Positions 40,173 to 51,070 of a stretch of DNA of 64,000 nt are shown here, in pieces. The stretch is from a virus: IMG/VR virus record IMGVR_UViG_3300025082_002282, positions 1 through 64,000 of that record. One strand, written 5' to 3'. Position 1 is the first letter of the stretch; the number at the start of each line of letters is the position of its first letter. The notes under the pieces are model-generated. The model made no database searches. It was not told where the DNA came from and saw nothing but the letters and a program-made list of their open reading frames with translations. The position numbers and the translations under genes are program-made.

Positions 40173-43100
40173 ATGAGTTATACAAGACAAGAGCAAGAAG
40201 CAAATTTTGTAAGACAATTTAGCTTATTGGGAAGAGAAGGGTTTATGTTGGAAGACGGTATTCCGTCCGAAGAGCAAAGACTTACCCACTTTTCCCATCA
40301 GCAATTTGATGACGACCGGAATTATCCTTTACAGAGACACGATTATGTTGACATCTTGCCAGAAAACCCAGCATTTCCAGGCGCAGATGGTCTTCGCTTA
40401 GTGTTGGAAACGGAATTTGTGTATTCTCCCGACCCTATTATCAATCAGGTGACCGGTCAAGTGCGTCGTCAACCCCCGATTGTTGTTAAAAGTTATTCCA
40501 CTAGTAACGTTTATGGTGGAGTTAATTCTTCGGTTACTGAACTTCGTGCATTCCACGATTCTCTTAACACAGTGGAAAGAGAGATTCACTCTGACCCTCC
40601 AACGGAACATATTGAAGCTGCAGTTGCAGAAAGAGAAGAAGAACAGAGACCTGCGACTCCGGATCTTGAAACCGACTTAGGGTCTGAAATACGACAACGC
40701 CTAGGAGAAGCAGATGTTCTTCTGGTTGATTTGACCTCATTAAGGGAAAATATAATAAGGACCACCCCGGGCGTAGACGCCCGTCGAGATAGAGAAGCCG
40801 ATGCGATTAGAAATAGATATGGTGTAGAGATTTTAAGCGTTACCCTGGGGAACCCCCAAAGACCAGAGACAATAATACAATATAGTTTCCAAGACGCTCG
40901 GGCTCTTGCCCCCGCCCGTGCTGCCATCACCGGATTAATATCGGAGGAAATAACGGATAGGTGGGCGAACATCACCGAGATATTTAATTCTGGAGAAGGC
41001 ATCCCGGAAGCAAACTACGTAGAAGAATACGATGAGGTAGATTACAGGGCACCAGAAGGCAGCACAGGTGGCACACAACCAGGCGAATTGGTGAGGTGGC
41101 CACAAGAAGCAGAAATTGAAAGGTTGATTCACTATTATAACGAGTCACAGGCTGATTTAGACGGAGGACAAACAGCTCGTCAAATTAGTCCCGAGTATGC
41201 TGCTTACGGAATATCCATGATAACCATTAGGCGATCTCCGATAAGTGAGGCGTGGGATCATGTTGAATCAATTAATGTCGTATATGAAGAACCGAATCGA
41301 TATACCGGCTCTCAGCAAACATCCAAAACCTTCATTCCGGAAAATAGAATCCGTGTTCCTTCGCTAGCTACGAGTCAGGCTCATAGAAACGATGTAGTGA
41401 TGGCCAGACTGGAAGAGGAATTAATAGATATTGATGTATTGATTATTGAACTCGACGAGTTATCTATGGCAGATGACCCTCTTGAAGCCGGAATATTGAA
41501 GAAGGTTCGTGAGATCATTGGAAAACTGGATAACATTGCATCCCGGGCGAATAGAGAACCCGACGGTGAGGCTCGCGGAAGCATACTTTCCAAAGTGGAA
41601 GAACAGCGTGAACTAGTCGAACCACATAAAATTTTAGGAGAGCAACTACAAGCTCAACTTCAAGAACTTTATGACGAATCAGACAAAGAGATACAAGAAA
41701 TATTAGGCAAGAAGCAGTCGATATTGGCAACAAAAAGATTCATCATTGTTGATTCTAAACAGAGAAGTCTAGAATTTAAACTGCCGATTAAAAAGAACGA
41801 TAAAAGTATTCAAGTTTTAGTTATCAAAAAATTCTTGGGATTACCGTTTTCATCTGGCGACATCTTCGATGAGGAAACAAAGAAGAGATTACAGAAGTGG
41901 CAACAGGACAACAGCAAGGATATTCTGGGACTAGAACAAGACGAGGGTGAATATACTACGGATTTTCATGACCCGCACTTTGTTGAGTCACCGTTGTGGA
42001 TCACTCAACGCGGGAGAGTGGACACCTTATCTTACATTATTATGAAGAGGCAGGGTCTAACATCTGCGGTTACAGAGGTTTTAGATGAACTAGGAGACAT
42101 TCAAGGGTCGATTAGGGGAACAGCCGCTGACCCTCTAGCAATATTGGGAGAGCGAGAGCCCGGAGACGTTAAGTCTGATCCGTGGGAGGATCCTGATTAC
42201 TATTACTGTACATGGTTCTCTAACGCAACCAGAAGAGATATCAATTCCGCTCGTGAAGGATCTTACGAGAACTTCTTAAGAAAGCAGTCCGAAATTGCTT
42301 TGCGAGAAGGGACAGAGAAAATCTTTGACCATTATGGGAAATACACTTCTTGGGTAGTGAAGGGGAGCAAGTCGTCTCACAATGTTTATGCGCCTGTGTT
42401 ATATTACCAGAATAGAATAGAAACAACGGCTATTCCGAAAGACAAAGAATATACGTTAACGATAAAGCAACTGCCGTTGGCTGCAAACGTGGCTTTGGCG
42501 GGTCAAGACACACCTGTAGACGTTTTATTTGGTCAGGATTTGAAAGAAGGCGCATGGACTATATTTGCCTCTATCCACAAAATTCATAGCCCAACTAGGA
42601 GACCAAATTCAAAATTTAAGTTTACAATAAGAGTCAACAAGAAGATGCTAGACCAAGTTACTTATCCTCCTGGGCCAACTCAAGCTATGACTCTTGGGGC
42701 ACTAATTGGGGAAATAAGAGAAACTGGTAAGCGGATTATTGAAGCGGTTTCTGCAGCTGATGAAATGGCTGAAGAGCTAGCTTCGGCCGCCCACGATAGA
42801 GCAAACGACGCCATCGATGCAGTTAATAACGCAGGAAAGGCAGTAACAGAGGGCATTGATTGGGTGTCAGAAAACAAAACCGAAGCAGTAAAGAAGGGCG
42901 TCGGAGCAGCTTTCGGGATGGCAAAAAAGTACGCTCGCGACGCAGAGGCGGAAGCTCTCAAGCAATTGAGTGGATTCGGAGACAGAGTCAGTAGGAAGCA
43001 GGAAAGAGCATTTCAGGCAGCATTGGCATCGATGGATATAAGAAGGGAAAGCCTTCCATCGACGGTCACATATGAACCAAGGTATATGGAAGACAAAATT

Positions 43101-46100
43101 GAGAAAATAAGAGATCTGTTTTTGAAATATAGCGCGGACCTTTGGACGTGGAGGATTAAAGGCGGCCGCATGCGCCCTCAAATTGATTTTAAGAAGGAAG
43201 CCGATAATCTTAAGGAGGCTTTCACTGCCCTTAAAACAATCCTAAGAGCTAACGGATACTCCAACCCAAAGATGGGTGACGAAATAGAGATTACTTTTGA
43301 AGAAGTGTTGATGGAAAGAAAGGTCTCTAAAAAACCGCTTAAGACGGTCGAGGATCGTGCCGGTGTAGTTCCTGTCATGATCACATATAAGAAGCCTGGA
43401 GAATTTGAAGTGCAAAAGATTCTTCAGCGAGCCACAAAAAATATGCACAAGAAACATCCGTGGAATAATCCACGAACAATGAATTATTTGATGAATTTGG
43501 ACGATTTATATAAGGCGGCAATTGAGGACGCAAGAATATGCCTAGAGGACTTTGAAGAGCTTCTGGGAGCACCGAGAGAGAATATGTTTGAGGTTATCCA
43601 ACAATTCACAACTCCGTATGTAATAATACTGAAGGCTAATGCAAAATCGCAAATTAATTTACCATCGGAGGCAAAATTTTTTGGACCCATAAAGAGATGG
43701 CAAGACAAGGCAAACGAAGACTGGAATTTAGACGGCAAGAATCCAAAATCAACACTATTCAGGGACGGGATGATAAGGTTCGAAAAGGGAAAGACATATA
43801 GTATTATTGATCCGATCCCGAAAGAAGACCTTTGTACCTTAGAAGAGCTTTATCAGGAGTTTCTAGATAAGTTTGATTTCGCGGCATTATTTTGTAGTTA
43901 TGCGTCTTGTATACCAGCAATCCCGTGGCCGATAAAGTTTGACTGGGATTTTGATTGGAAAATGCCACCAATGCCGAAAATGCCCCGTTGGGATCCGTTA
44001 AGGATACTCATTCCAATGATTGAAGCAGCATTATTAGAAATGTTAATCGCATTTTTGTGCGGCTTGGTAAGAGGAATATTGGACCTTATTAAATTCCCCA
44101 GTTGTTCAGACTTGTTGGACTACGGTGCCTCTTTGTGGGACGATGCATGGGGGAAGAAAGAAGGCACAGATAAGAAATTGCTAGTGATGAAGGACGCCGC
44201 CAACGCACTGGATGAAATGGACCTTCCAGTCGAATCTTATTCGGACCTTGCGGATTTATTTGATACTCTCGCAAAGGCTCTTACGCCACCGGAAATGTGC
44301 TCTTTGTTGGAAGGAGAGGCAGATATAGAGACATTAATAATAGTAAAAGAATTGATGGAAAAGCATTATTCAGGACTAAGTGAGCACCTAAAGAATGAAT
44401 CTTTAATTGCAGAGTTTTTTGGATTGTTGGGTCGGTTTATAGATCCGGAATTATGCGCAAAGCTTTCAAACTCTGCTAACGTTGTCGTCGGTGATCTTTG
44501 TCCTGACATCGAATCCCCTACGTTGAGGGACCAATTGTTATCTCAAAACGCCACTCCGGAAGAAGTTTCTCGTGCCATTGTCGATTCGGAGAAGCGTCGC
44601 GCCGCCTTAAAGGAATTGATGGAGAATAATCCTTTGGACTCTCTTCTCGAAAAAATGAACCTTCCAGGACCATATGATACGGATAGCTCAAATAAGATGG
44701 CAAGTTTAGCAATAGAGTCTGTTGTACGCAATATAGCGATTGTTTTTAAAAATGATTTATCATTTTTTGTTCCTTCTTTGTTTGAAATGGATACGTCCCA
44801 GAAGGTTCCCGGCGACCCTGGATATAATCCTGTCGAGGGCGGACGGTACCAGTTTGTAGCAAACCACATTAAGTCGACACTTCCTAGAGTCCAGAGTGTA
44901 ACAAAAATCAGAGAAGCTGTCGCGGCTTTGTCGACGGCAGGCGCATCCGGAGTCAGGAACCTTAGTACCCTTGTCAATTCTCTGAGTGATTACAACGACA
45001 CTGTTGGTTTAGACCTCGTGAACCCGGACACTGGAGCCCGAGAAAACCTATATCATTATGAATGGGAAACCTATGAGTCCATCGGCACCACCCAGCGCAT
45101 CGGCCGATTCAAAACAGCAGAGGGCGAAGCGGCTGACATAAACGACGCTAATCAACTAGGGTTTACGATTGGCAGAAAAGGCAACGGCTTTGCAATATAT
45201 TGGAAAGGTGCGAACATCTTGAAAACAGGCAGCGGGGCTTGGGCTAATGATAACGCCGGTCGCACCGCCGCCATCGCAAAGATGGAGGAGGTAATCACAC
45301 AAGAGACTGCCGATGTGCAGCGTATCCCCAAGCCAGGGCGAATGGATGTTGATCGCGTCGCAGGACATAAAGTAGTGACGTTTGAGCAGCTTCAAACGGG
45401 GGCCGGTGAGGATAAAGAGCCAGCTTTCTTCGATTTGTCCGACCCTTCTGACAGTGCTCTTATGCAAGATATTTTAACTTTTCCCATGAGGAATCTCAAA
45501 GATGAGGTAAAGCCGTCTCCTGTGTTGAGGAGCATACTAGAACAAGAGCAATTACAAGAAATACAAGAGAGATTCGTCAAGTTTGAGCTTCCATCTGAAA
45601 AAGATATGATTTATCAAGAAAATTACTTTGAAGGTGAAGACATAAGAGATTGCTTTAGCTTGGAAAGACCAAGTAGACTATTTTTTAACTTGGGAGAACC
45701 GGAGATGCTTTGGGAGAATAAAACCTACAACGGATACCTGTCAGAAGAGACTATTAATACAAGATTGCTAGCAAGAGACATCTCCAGGCAAGAGGGCCCA
45801 AAACACTTACGTTCTGGTGCTTTTTCAGAAATGTTTTTAAGTTCTTGGTCAAATACTCTTCAAAGAGTTTATCCGAATATGGGACAAGGCGGCCGCCTCG
45901 ACCTTGCAAGAAGGGTAAACGGACACGGAAATAGTTTGTGGAATAAACTAAATGGTGGTCTTGGAAAATCGGTCACCCATCCGCAAGACTCTTACAGGGT
46001 GACTGCGAATATGCTACTAGACAAGGTGGGAGAAGGTATTCGAAATTCCAGATATTTTGATGTAGAGCAAATAAAAGATTTGGCAGACAGAATCTCTGCA

Positions 46101-48860
46101 GAATTTATACCTGTTTCTGAAGATGAACAAGTTGTTTGTTATGCAAGGAATAGAAATGTAATCAGTTTTAAGAAAATGAGACAAGAAATCATGGACAAGT
46201 ATAAGGAGATGCTGGATCTCCCAGAGAATGATCCAATAAAAAGAGACTTTTCTTCTTCCGGTCCTCTCGAAAACAGCATGACTTCTCAATTAACATATGT
46301 TTATGTTAAGACTTATATTATAGAATTTATGTTGAAGGGTCTTTACGTTTTTTCTAGATTTGGGGCAGGCATGCTAAGTGGAGAACCCATCGTTAATGAT
46401 TATCTTAAGAGCTACCTCATATCTTCTTTAAAGGCGGATCTGACTCTTGACGAGCTTAGTAAGGAAGTTTTCGAATCAGAAATTTTAAAATTGGCAAACC
46501 GCACTGACCTCGACCGAGCAGTTTCTGTGCTTATCGATAGTGTTCTCGACGAAGAAGAGATCATAGAAGCAGCAAACAAAATCTTCAAGCCAAGATGCAA
46601 TTCTTTTAAAGAAGACTTTTTTAATGAGTTGACTTCAAATATTCGTGCCGTTCAATCATTAGAACACATAACACCGAGTAGATATGAGAACAGGGGATAT
46701 CGCAGAGGAATGGTTCCACTACATTCTAGTTTTGGAGGCGTCTACGAAGACCCTGAAGATTTAAGTCAACCAACTTTCTTTCTAGAAAAGTATTTCAGAT
46801 TTTCAGAAAATGTTATCAACACGCACATCTCTCCTCGACTCCCATCCTTCGGCATCCCCGGCGATGCGCCACCACGAAGTGTTGTTCAAAAGATGATTGA
46901 CGCTGACCCTGATTTTGAGATAAGCATAGAAGCATATAAGGGAGTATTTAATCAATACGAATTGAATGAGTTATTAAAACTTTTCTCGGACCACATAGAC
47001 CGATCAATGAACCTAGAAGGTCCAGCACTTGAAGCCTGGCGCACGACATATCCGGATGAGATTGAATTTGTGGATAGCATGTACACTCTCGGAAATTTAA
47101 AGGTCGGATTAAGATTGGTGTTTGTCCCCAGTACTGAAGAATATTCTCAAAGAGCCATGGAGCGGATAGACCCAGACCCTTCTTTAAAACCGATAAACGA
47201 AACAGACATTTTTGGCAATGGCGGCATTGACTCCGAGGAATTCTGGGCACCGGACATGATAGAGCAATTCCAGATCGACCCAGAGCTTATTCCGGGGTCA
47301 GAGTTATCCCCGGCTGAGATTCAGGCACTCTTCCTGCAAGGTCGCGTTCTGGAAGCACAGGCTGCTATCAACGCTGTGGCAGAGGGCGCACGCCAATGGG
47401 GATTGATAAACAATCTAAAAACTTTAAATATGAGTCTTCATGGATTGACAACAAAAACTAGATCGTATATAGCGGATACAAATCCTAGATTTGGGTATAT
47501 TCGAGGTCCTAGAATTATAGAGGAAGATCTTTATATTGTTGAGCGCGACGAATCAGGCGAGGATGTCATCAGTGAGATGAACCGCCAAACTCAAGACCCA
47601 ATCAGGTGGAAAACGGACCCCGCATATGCGATGGGAACGTCTCATCTTGTAAAGATGGAAGAGACTGCAACTTATTCTGCTAATGACGAGGGTGTAGTAA
47701 CAAGAGAGGTGACAGACTCAGAACAAGTGGGTATTATGACTGCTGGTAAACCACAAAACATTATGTTTCCAACTCCATTAGTGGAAGTAGAACTGGATTA
47801 TTGCCCAAAAGAACTTGCACAGATGCTTCTCACTATCGATAATCCAAGGCAGATGAGACCAGAGTATCACCGCACCGACGATGTCCTGGCGGCAGCAATG
47901 TTCGGGTTGGGTCGCAAACAAGAGATAACTGTTGGAGATGACCGACAACACATTAGAAGAATAGAGGCATCACCCGACTCAAAGATTGAATATTTGTTTG
48001 ATTTTATATTTCCGCTTGACAGGTACCAGGCTTTATTCATGATATACAATCAAGTAATATTGGACCCTGATCAAGAATTATCAACGATGATGGACCCAAC
48101 ACGGGGAGCGGTAAGAAGATTGGTTTTGGGACTGAAAAACCCAGCAGGATCGACCGACCTTTCGGCAGCACCACCCGGAGATCTTTTCAATATATTAAAT
48201 TCAGATCAAACTTCGTTTGGATTTGGAAATATCGCCGATAAGATAATGGCTGATTTCGCCAAAATAGCTTGGAAAATGGTGAAAAATACAATTCCATCGC
48301 TAGTCAGGGGCGGCGCAGCGGCATTGGACCCTGCTTACAAGGACATGAAGAAGGTTTGGGATGCCGACCCTGCGAAGGTGAGGAGTGGGTTGAATATGTC
48401 GTCGTTATCTCACGATCTGTTGTTTTCACCAACTGGTGATAGCGTTCCATTAGTAAATGGTTTCGCTGCCGACAAGGACTATATGCCGTTTAACTTTCAG
48501 GGCCCAATCGATATCGGGCTTGCTATGGGTATGTTAGCCGCATCTGTATCTTCTGCGAACGTCGTTGGTGCCGCTATAGCTACTGACCAATTAGCAACAA
48601 TTTATGAACATCTTGAAAACGCCGTAACCGGTAGAGGTGAGAACCGATACGGAAAGTTCATGACCCCGGTGGGTCTTCTTGGGCTGTCAATGCCTGAGTT
48701 GTCTGGTGAAAGAGATCGGACGAGAAAGAGGCGGGGCACTAAGGAATTTAAGATATGTGAAGAAGATCATGAAGACATACTTACTAGTGAAGAGGAAAAT
48801 GAATCAGCAGCTGCTGCAGCATATGCAGCCAAGGTTGAGGGTCTCACAGGAGGAGATTAA
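40173..48860 (+). CDS. Giant virion structural protein (2,895 aa)
   Basis: ATG 40173 chosen for GGAAG eight bases upstream; a TTG at 40158 is in frame. About residue 545-590 resembles a peptidoglycan-binding repeat (VLVIKKFLGLPFSSGDIFDE, then TKKRLQKWQ). About 825-960 is an Ala-rich amphipathic helix region (AAHDRANDAIDAVNNAGKAV). About 1255-1315 starts with Trp/Pro-rich IPWPIKFDWDFDWKMPPMPK followed by a strongly hydrophobic LRILIPMIEAALLEMLIAF and LCGLVRGILDLI. The rest is mixed. Position before gp25 argues for baseplate/tail. Tape-measure or membrane-penetrating roles are possible for the hydrophobic part; neither is proven. Confidence 0.7.
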   Translation: MSYTRQEQEANFVRQFSLLGREGFMLEDGIPSEEQRLTHFSHQQFDDDRNYPLQRHDYVDILPENPAFPGADGLRLVLETEFVYSPDPIINQVTGQVRRQPPIVVKSYSTSNVYGGVNSSVTELRAFHDSLNTVEREIHSDPPTEHIEAAVAEREEEQRPATPDLETDLGSEIRQRLGEADVLLVDLTSLRENIIRTTPGVDARRDREADAIRNRYGVEILSVTLGNPQRPETIIQYSFQDARALAPARAAITGLISEEITDRWANITEIFNSGEGIPEANYVEEYDEVDYRAPEGSTGGTQPGELVRWPQEAEIERLIHYYNESQADLDGGQTARQISPEYAAYGISMITIRRSPISEAWDHVESINVVYEEPNRYTGSQQTSKTFIPENRIRVPSLATSQAHRNDVVMARLEEELIDIDVLIIELDELSMADDPLEAGILKKVREIIGKLDNIASRANREPDGEARGSILSKVEEQRELVEPHKILGEQLQAQLQELYDESDKEIQEILGKKQSILATKRFIIVDSKQRSLEFKLPIKKNDKSIQVLVIKKFLGLPFSSGDIFDEETKKRLQKWQQDNSKDILGLEQDEGEYTTDFHDPHFVESPLWITQRGRVDTLSYIIMKRQGLTSAVTEVLDELGDIQGSIRGTAADPLAILGEREPGDVKSDPWEDPDYYYCTWFSNATRRDINSAREGSYENFLRKQSEIALREGTEKIFDHYGKYTSWVVKGSKSSHNVYAPVLYYQNRIETTAIPKDKEYTLTIKQLPLAANVALAGQDTPVDVLFGQDLKEGAWTIFASIHKIHSPTRRPNSKFKFTIRVNKKMLDQVTYPPGPTQAMTLGALIGEIRETGKRIIEAVSAADEMAEELASAAHDRANDAIDAVNNAGKAVTEGIDWVSENKTEAVKKGVGAAFGMAKKYARDAEAEALKQLSGFGDRVSRKQERAFQAALASMDIRRESLPSTVTYEPRYMEDKIEKIRDLFLKYSADLWTWRIKGGRMRPQIDFKKEADNLKEAFTALKTILRANGYSNPKMGDEIEITFEEVLMERKVSKKPLKTVEDRAGVVPVMITYKKPGEFEVQKILQRATKNMHKKHPWNNPRTMNYLMNLDDLYKAAIEDARICLEDFEELLGAPRENMFEVIQQFTTPYVIILKANAKSQINLPSEAKFFGPIKRWQDKANEDWNLDGKNPKSTLFRDGMIRFEKGKTYSIIDPIPKEDLCTLEELYQEFLDKFDFAALFCSYASCIPAIPWPIKFDWDFDWKMPPMPKMPRWDPLRILIPMIEAALLEMLIAFLCGLVRGILDLIKFPSCSDLLDYGASLWDDAWGKKEGTDKKLLVMKDAANALDEMDLPVESYSDLADLFDTLAKALTPPEMCSLLEGEADIETLIIVKELMEKHYSGLSEHLKNESLIAEFFGLLGRFIDPELCAKLSNSANVVVGDLCPDIESPTLRDQLLSQNATPEEVSRAIVDSEKRRAALKELMENNPLDSLLEKMNLPGPYDTDSSNKMASLAIESVVRNIAIVFKNDLSFFVPSLFEMDTSQKVPGDPGYNPVEGGRYQFVANHIKSTLPRVQSVTKIREAVAALSTAGASGVRNLSTLVNSLSDYNDTVGLDLVNPDTGARENLYHYEWETYESIGTTQRIGRFKTAEGEAADINDANQLGFTIGRKGNGFAIYWKGANILKTGSGAWANDNAGRTAAIAKMEEVITQETADVQRIPKPGRMDVDRVAGHKVVTFEQLQTGAGEDKEPAFFDLSDPSDSALMQDILTFPMRNLKDEVKPSPVLRSILEQEQLQEIQERFVKFELPSEKDMIYQENYFEGEDIRDCFSLERPSRLFFNLGEPEMLWENKTYNGYLSEETINTRLLARDISRQEGPKHLRSGAFSEMFLSSWSNTLQRVYPNMGQGGRLDLARRVNGHGNSLWNKLNGGLGKSVTHPQDSYRVTANMLLDKVGEGIRNSRYFDVEQIKDLADRISAEFIPVSEDEQVVCYARNRNVISFKKMRQEIMDKYKEMLDLPENDPIKRDFSSSGPLENSMTSQLTYVYVKTYIIEFMLKGLYVFSRFGAGMLSGEPIVNDYLKSYLISSLKADLTLDELSKEVFESEILKLANRTDLDRAVSVLIDSVLDEEEIIEAANKIFKPRCNSFKEDFFNELTSNIRAVQSLEHITPSRYENRGYRRGMVPLHSSFGGVYEDPEDLSQPTFFLEKYFRFSENVINTHISPRLPSFGIPGDAPPRSVVQKMIDADPDFEISIEAYKGVFNQYELNELLKLFSDHIDRSMNLEGPALEAWRTTYPDEIEFVDSMYTLGNLKVGLRLVFVPSTEEYSQRAMERIDPDPSLKPINETDIFGNGGIDSEEFWAPDMIEQFQIDPELIPGSELSPAEIQALFLQGRVLEAQAAINAVAEGARQWGLINNLKTLNMSLHGLTTKTRSYIADTNPRFGYIRGPRIIEEDLYIVERDESGEDVISEMNRQTQDPIRWKTDPAYAMGTSHLVKMEETATYSANDEGVVTREVTDSEQVGIMTAGKPQNIMFPTPLVEVELDYCPKELAQMLLTIDNPRQMRPEYHRTDDVLAAAMFGLGRKQEITVGDDRQHIRRIEASPDSKIEYLFDFIFPLDRYQALFMIYNQVILDPDQELSTMMDPTRGAVRRLVLGLKNPAGSTDLSAAPPGDLFNILNSDQTSFGFGNIADKIMADFAKIAWKMVKNTIPSLVRGGAAALDPAYKDMKKVWDADPAKVRSGLNMSSLSHDLLFSPTGDSVPLVNGFAADKDYMPFNFQGPIDIGLAMGMLAASVSSANVVGAAIATDQLATIYEHLENAVTGRGENRYGKFMTPVGLLGLSMPELSGERDRTRKRRGTKEFKICEEDHEDILTSEEENESAAAAAYAAKVEGLTGGD

Positions 48861-48862
48861 TT

Positions 48863-49258
48863 ATGGCTGGTATATCAGTAAAATTGCCATTAGAGCGCGA
48901 CGCTCAAGATGGATATGCCCTAAACAAGACAACTCTAGAAGCAGTAAAACAGAATCTTAAAATGGTCGTTTTGACATCACCCGGAGAGAGAGTTATGGAA
49001 CCGACCTTCGGTGTTGGTCTAAAGAGGTTTTTATTTGAATTAGCCAACGAACATACTTACGACAATATCAGAACAACGATCACATCGCAGGTGGGGAAGT
49101 GGTTACCATTTATAAAGATTTTGGGGATAGCGATTAGAGGACCGGATGACAACACTTTTATATCAAGTGGCGTACCATTGTCTATACAAATACAATATAC
49201 GGTACCGGGATTGAATACTGCGGATATTCTTGAAATAAGTATGCCCGAAACTACTTAA
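48863..49258 (+). CDS. gp25: Baseplate wedge protein gp25-like
   Basis: 131 residues, AGGAGATTAATT ribosome binding site. The core is typical of the GPW/gp25 family: NLKMVVLTSPGERVMEPTFGVGLKRFLFELAN (about 32-63), then IRTTITSQVGKWLPFIKI. In T4, gp25 links the wedge to the sheath start and is shared with type VI secretion (TssE). The fit of length and motif makes this a firm call. Confidence 0.9.
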   Translation: MAGISVKLPLERDAQDGYALNKTTLEAVKQNLKMVVLTSPGERVMEPTFGVGLKRFLFELANEHTYDNIRTTITSQVGKWLPFIKILGIAIRGPDDNTFISSGVPLSIQIQYTVPGLNTADILEISMPETT

Positions 49259-49276
49259 TAGAGGGGAAAACATAAA

Positions 49277-51070
49277 ATGCCAAAAAAAATAATTCCTATA
49301 AAATATACCAATAGAGACTTTTCTTCGATAAGAGAATCATTGTTGGAACATGCAAAAAGGTATTATCCAAATACGTATAGGGATTTTAACGAAGCTGGTT
49401 TTGGCTCCTTAATGATCGATACGGTGTCTTACGTCGGCGATGTTTTATCATTTTATTTAGACTACCAGGCAAATGAGTCATTTTTGGAAACAGCAGCAGA
49501 GTATGAGAATGTTCTCAAGTTGTCAAAATTTTTAGGATTTAGTTTTAACAAGGCACCCTCTTCCTACGGAACGTGTCAGTTTTATGCTTTGGTACCTGTA
49601 TCAGTAGCCACTGGCGGCCCGGATACTAGATATTCACCAACTTTGAAGGCGGGATCTACGGTAGCTACTGCTGGAGGTGTGTCCTTCACACTACTTGATG
49701 ATGTGTCTTTTGCAGACTCGGTTAACGAAGTTATTGTAGCAAAAGTGAACGATGACACCGGGGCACCTACATATTTTGCTGTTAAAGCGGAAGGTAGAAT
49801 CGTATCTGGGGAATTATTGGAACACGTGGAAACGGTTGACGCATTCGAAAGATTTCTTAAGGTGGTCATCCCGGGAGATAATGTTTCTGCGATTGTTCAA
49901 GTAACGGACTCCGAGGGTCACGAATATTTTGAGGTTGAGCATTTATCGCAAAATTCTATTTATAAGCCTGTGACAAACAAGAACGCAAAAAACGATTCGG
50001 TTCCAAACATCCTGAAGAAGATAGCAGTCCCTAGAAGATTTGCAGTGGAACACCTCGACGACACAACCACTATTCAATTCGGATATGGATCTGAGAACGA
50101 ACTGGTGAGTGGCTCAATCGCAGACCCCGCAAACGTTGCCCTCAAGAGACACGCAAGAGAATATATATCAGATACAAGTATCGACCCTACAAAACTTACT
50201 TCTACTGATAAGTTTGGCGTAGCACCTGCGAACACTATGCTATCAGTCGTATACCGATCTAATACTTCTGAGAATGTTAACGCGGGTTCTGGCCAAGTAA
50301 ATCGAGTCGTTGATGCTGTAGTGGACTTTGACAATGTTGCTTCCTTGAATGAGGATATAAGGCGATATGTTGTAAATTCAATAGAGGTTTCGAATGAGGA
50401 TCCAATAGTCGGAGATATAAGCATTCCCGGCGTCGAGGAACTGAAAATCCGGGCACTGGGGAACTTCTCTGCCCAGAATAGAGCTGTTACAAGACAAGAT
50501 TATATAAGTATGGCGTATGCAATGCCAGGGCACTTCGGCGCAATAAAGCGATGCACCATTTTCAGAGATAACGACTCTTTTAAGAGAAATCTAAATATGT
50601 ATGTTATTTCTGAGAACGCCGAGGGACACTTGGTGAGAGCAAACAATACTATAAAACAAAACCTAAAAACATGGCTGAATGGTGTTAGAATGATTAATGA
50701 TACTATTGATATATTAGACGCTTTTATTATAAATGTTGGCGTAGAGTTTGATATAGTAATAGAAGAAAACGCTAATAAGTATGAAGTATTGAGAATGGCA
50801 CAGTTGGCGATAGAAGAGCAGTTTCTCTTGCAAAGAGAAATGGGAGAGCCAATAGTGGTTTCCGACTTTTTTAAAGCACTAAAAGATGTAGAGGAAATAG
50901 TGGATGTTGTTAGTGTTAGGGTGGTTAATAAATCCGGATCACCGTATTCATCACTTGATTATGATATTAAAGGAAATTCGTCAAAAGATGGGAGAGTAAT
51001 ATACGCTCCTCGTACTGCGGTCTTTGAATTAAAATATCCGGAAGTTGATATAAAAGGTAAAATTGTTTAA
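49277..51070 (+). CDS. gp6: Baseplate wedge protein gp6-like
   Basis: 597 residues. Starts IIPIKYTNRDFSSIRESLLEHAKRYYPNTYRDFNEAGFGSLMIDTVSYVGDVLSFYLDYQANESFL, the hallmark N-terminus of T4-like gp6/J-type wedge proteins; I cite only the reading here, key residues being RDF, GS, DTVSYVGD and YQANE. EELKIRALGNFSAQNRAVTR (about 388-407) and YISMAYAMPGHFGAIKR follow, also conserved. It follows gp25 as in T4. The 3' end overlaps the next ATG by one base. Confidence 0.9.
   Translation: MPKKIIPIKYTNRDFSSIRESLLEHAKRYYPNTYRDFNEAGFGSLMIDTVSYVGDVLSFYLDYQANESFLETAAEYENVLKLSKFLGFSFNKAPSSYGTCQFYALVPVSVATGGPDTRYSPTLKAGSTVATAGGVSFTLLDDVSFADSVNEVIVAKVNDDTGAPTYFAVKAEGRIVSGELLEHVETVDAFERFLKVVIPGDNVSAIVQVTDSEGHEYFEVEHLSQNSIYKPVTNKNAKNDSVPNILKKIAVPRRFAVEHLDDTTTIQFGYGSENELVSGSIADPANVALKRHAREYISDTSIDPTKLTSTDKFGVAPANTMLSVVYRSNTSENVNAGSGQVNRVVDAVVDFDNVASLNEDIRRYVVNSIEVSNEDPIVGDISIPGVEELKIRALGNFSAQNRAVTRQDYISMAYAMPGHFGAIKRCTIFRDNDSFKRNLNMYVISENAEGHLVRANNTIKQNLKTWLNGVRMINDTIDILDAFIINVGVEFDIVIEENANKYEVLRMAQLAIEEQFLLQREMGEPIVVSDFFKALKDVEEIVDVVSVRVVNKSGSPYSSLDYDIKGNSSKDGRVIYAPRTAVFELKYPEVDIKGKIV

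Noticed and set aside
43170-43740. Several minus-strand reading frames inside the giant gene
   Set aside because: They lie antisense to a long continuous plus-strand frame with clear protein character, lack ribosome sites and recognisable motifs.
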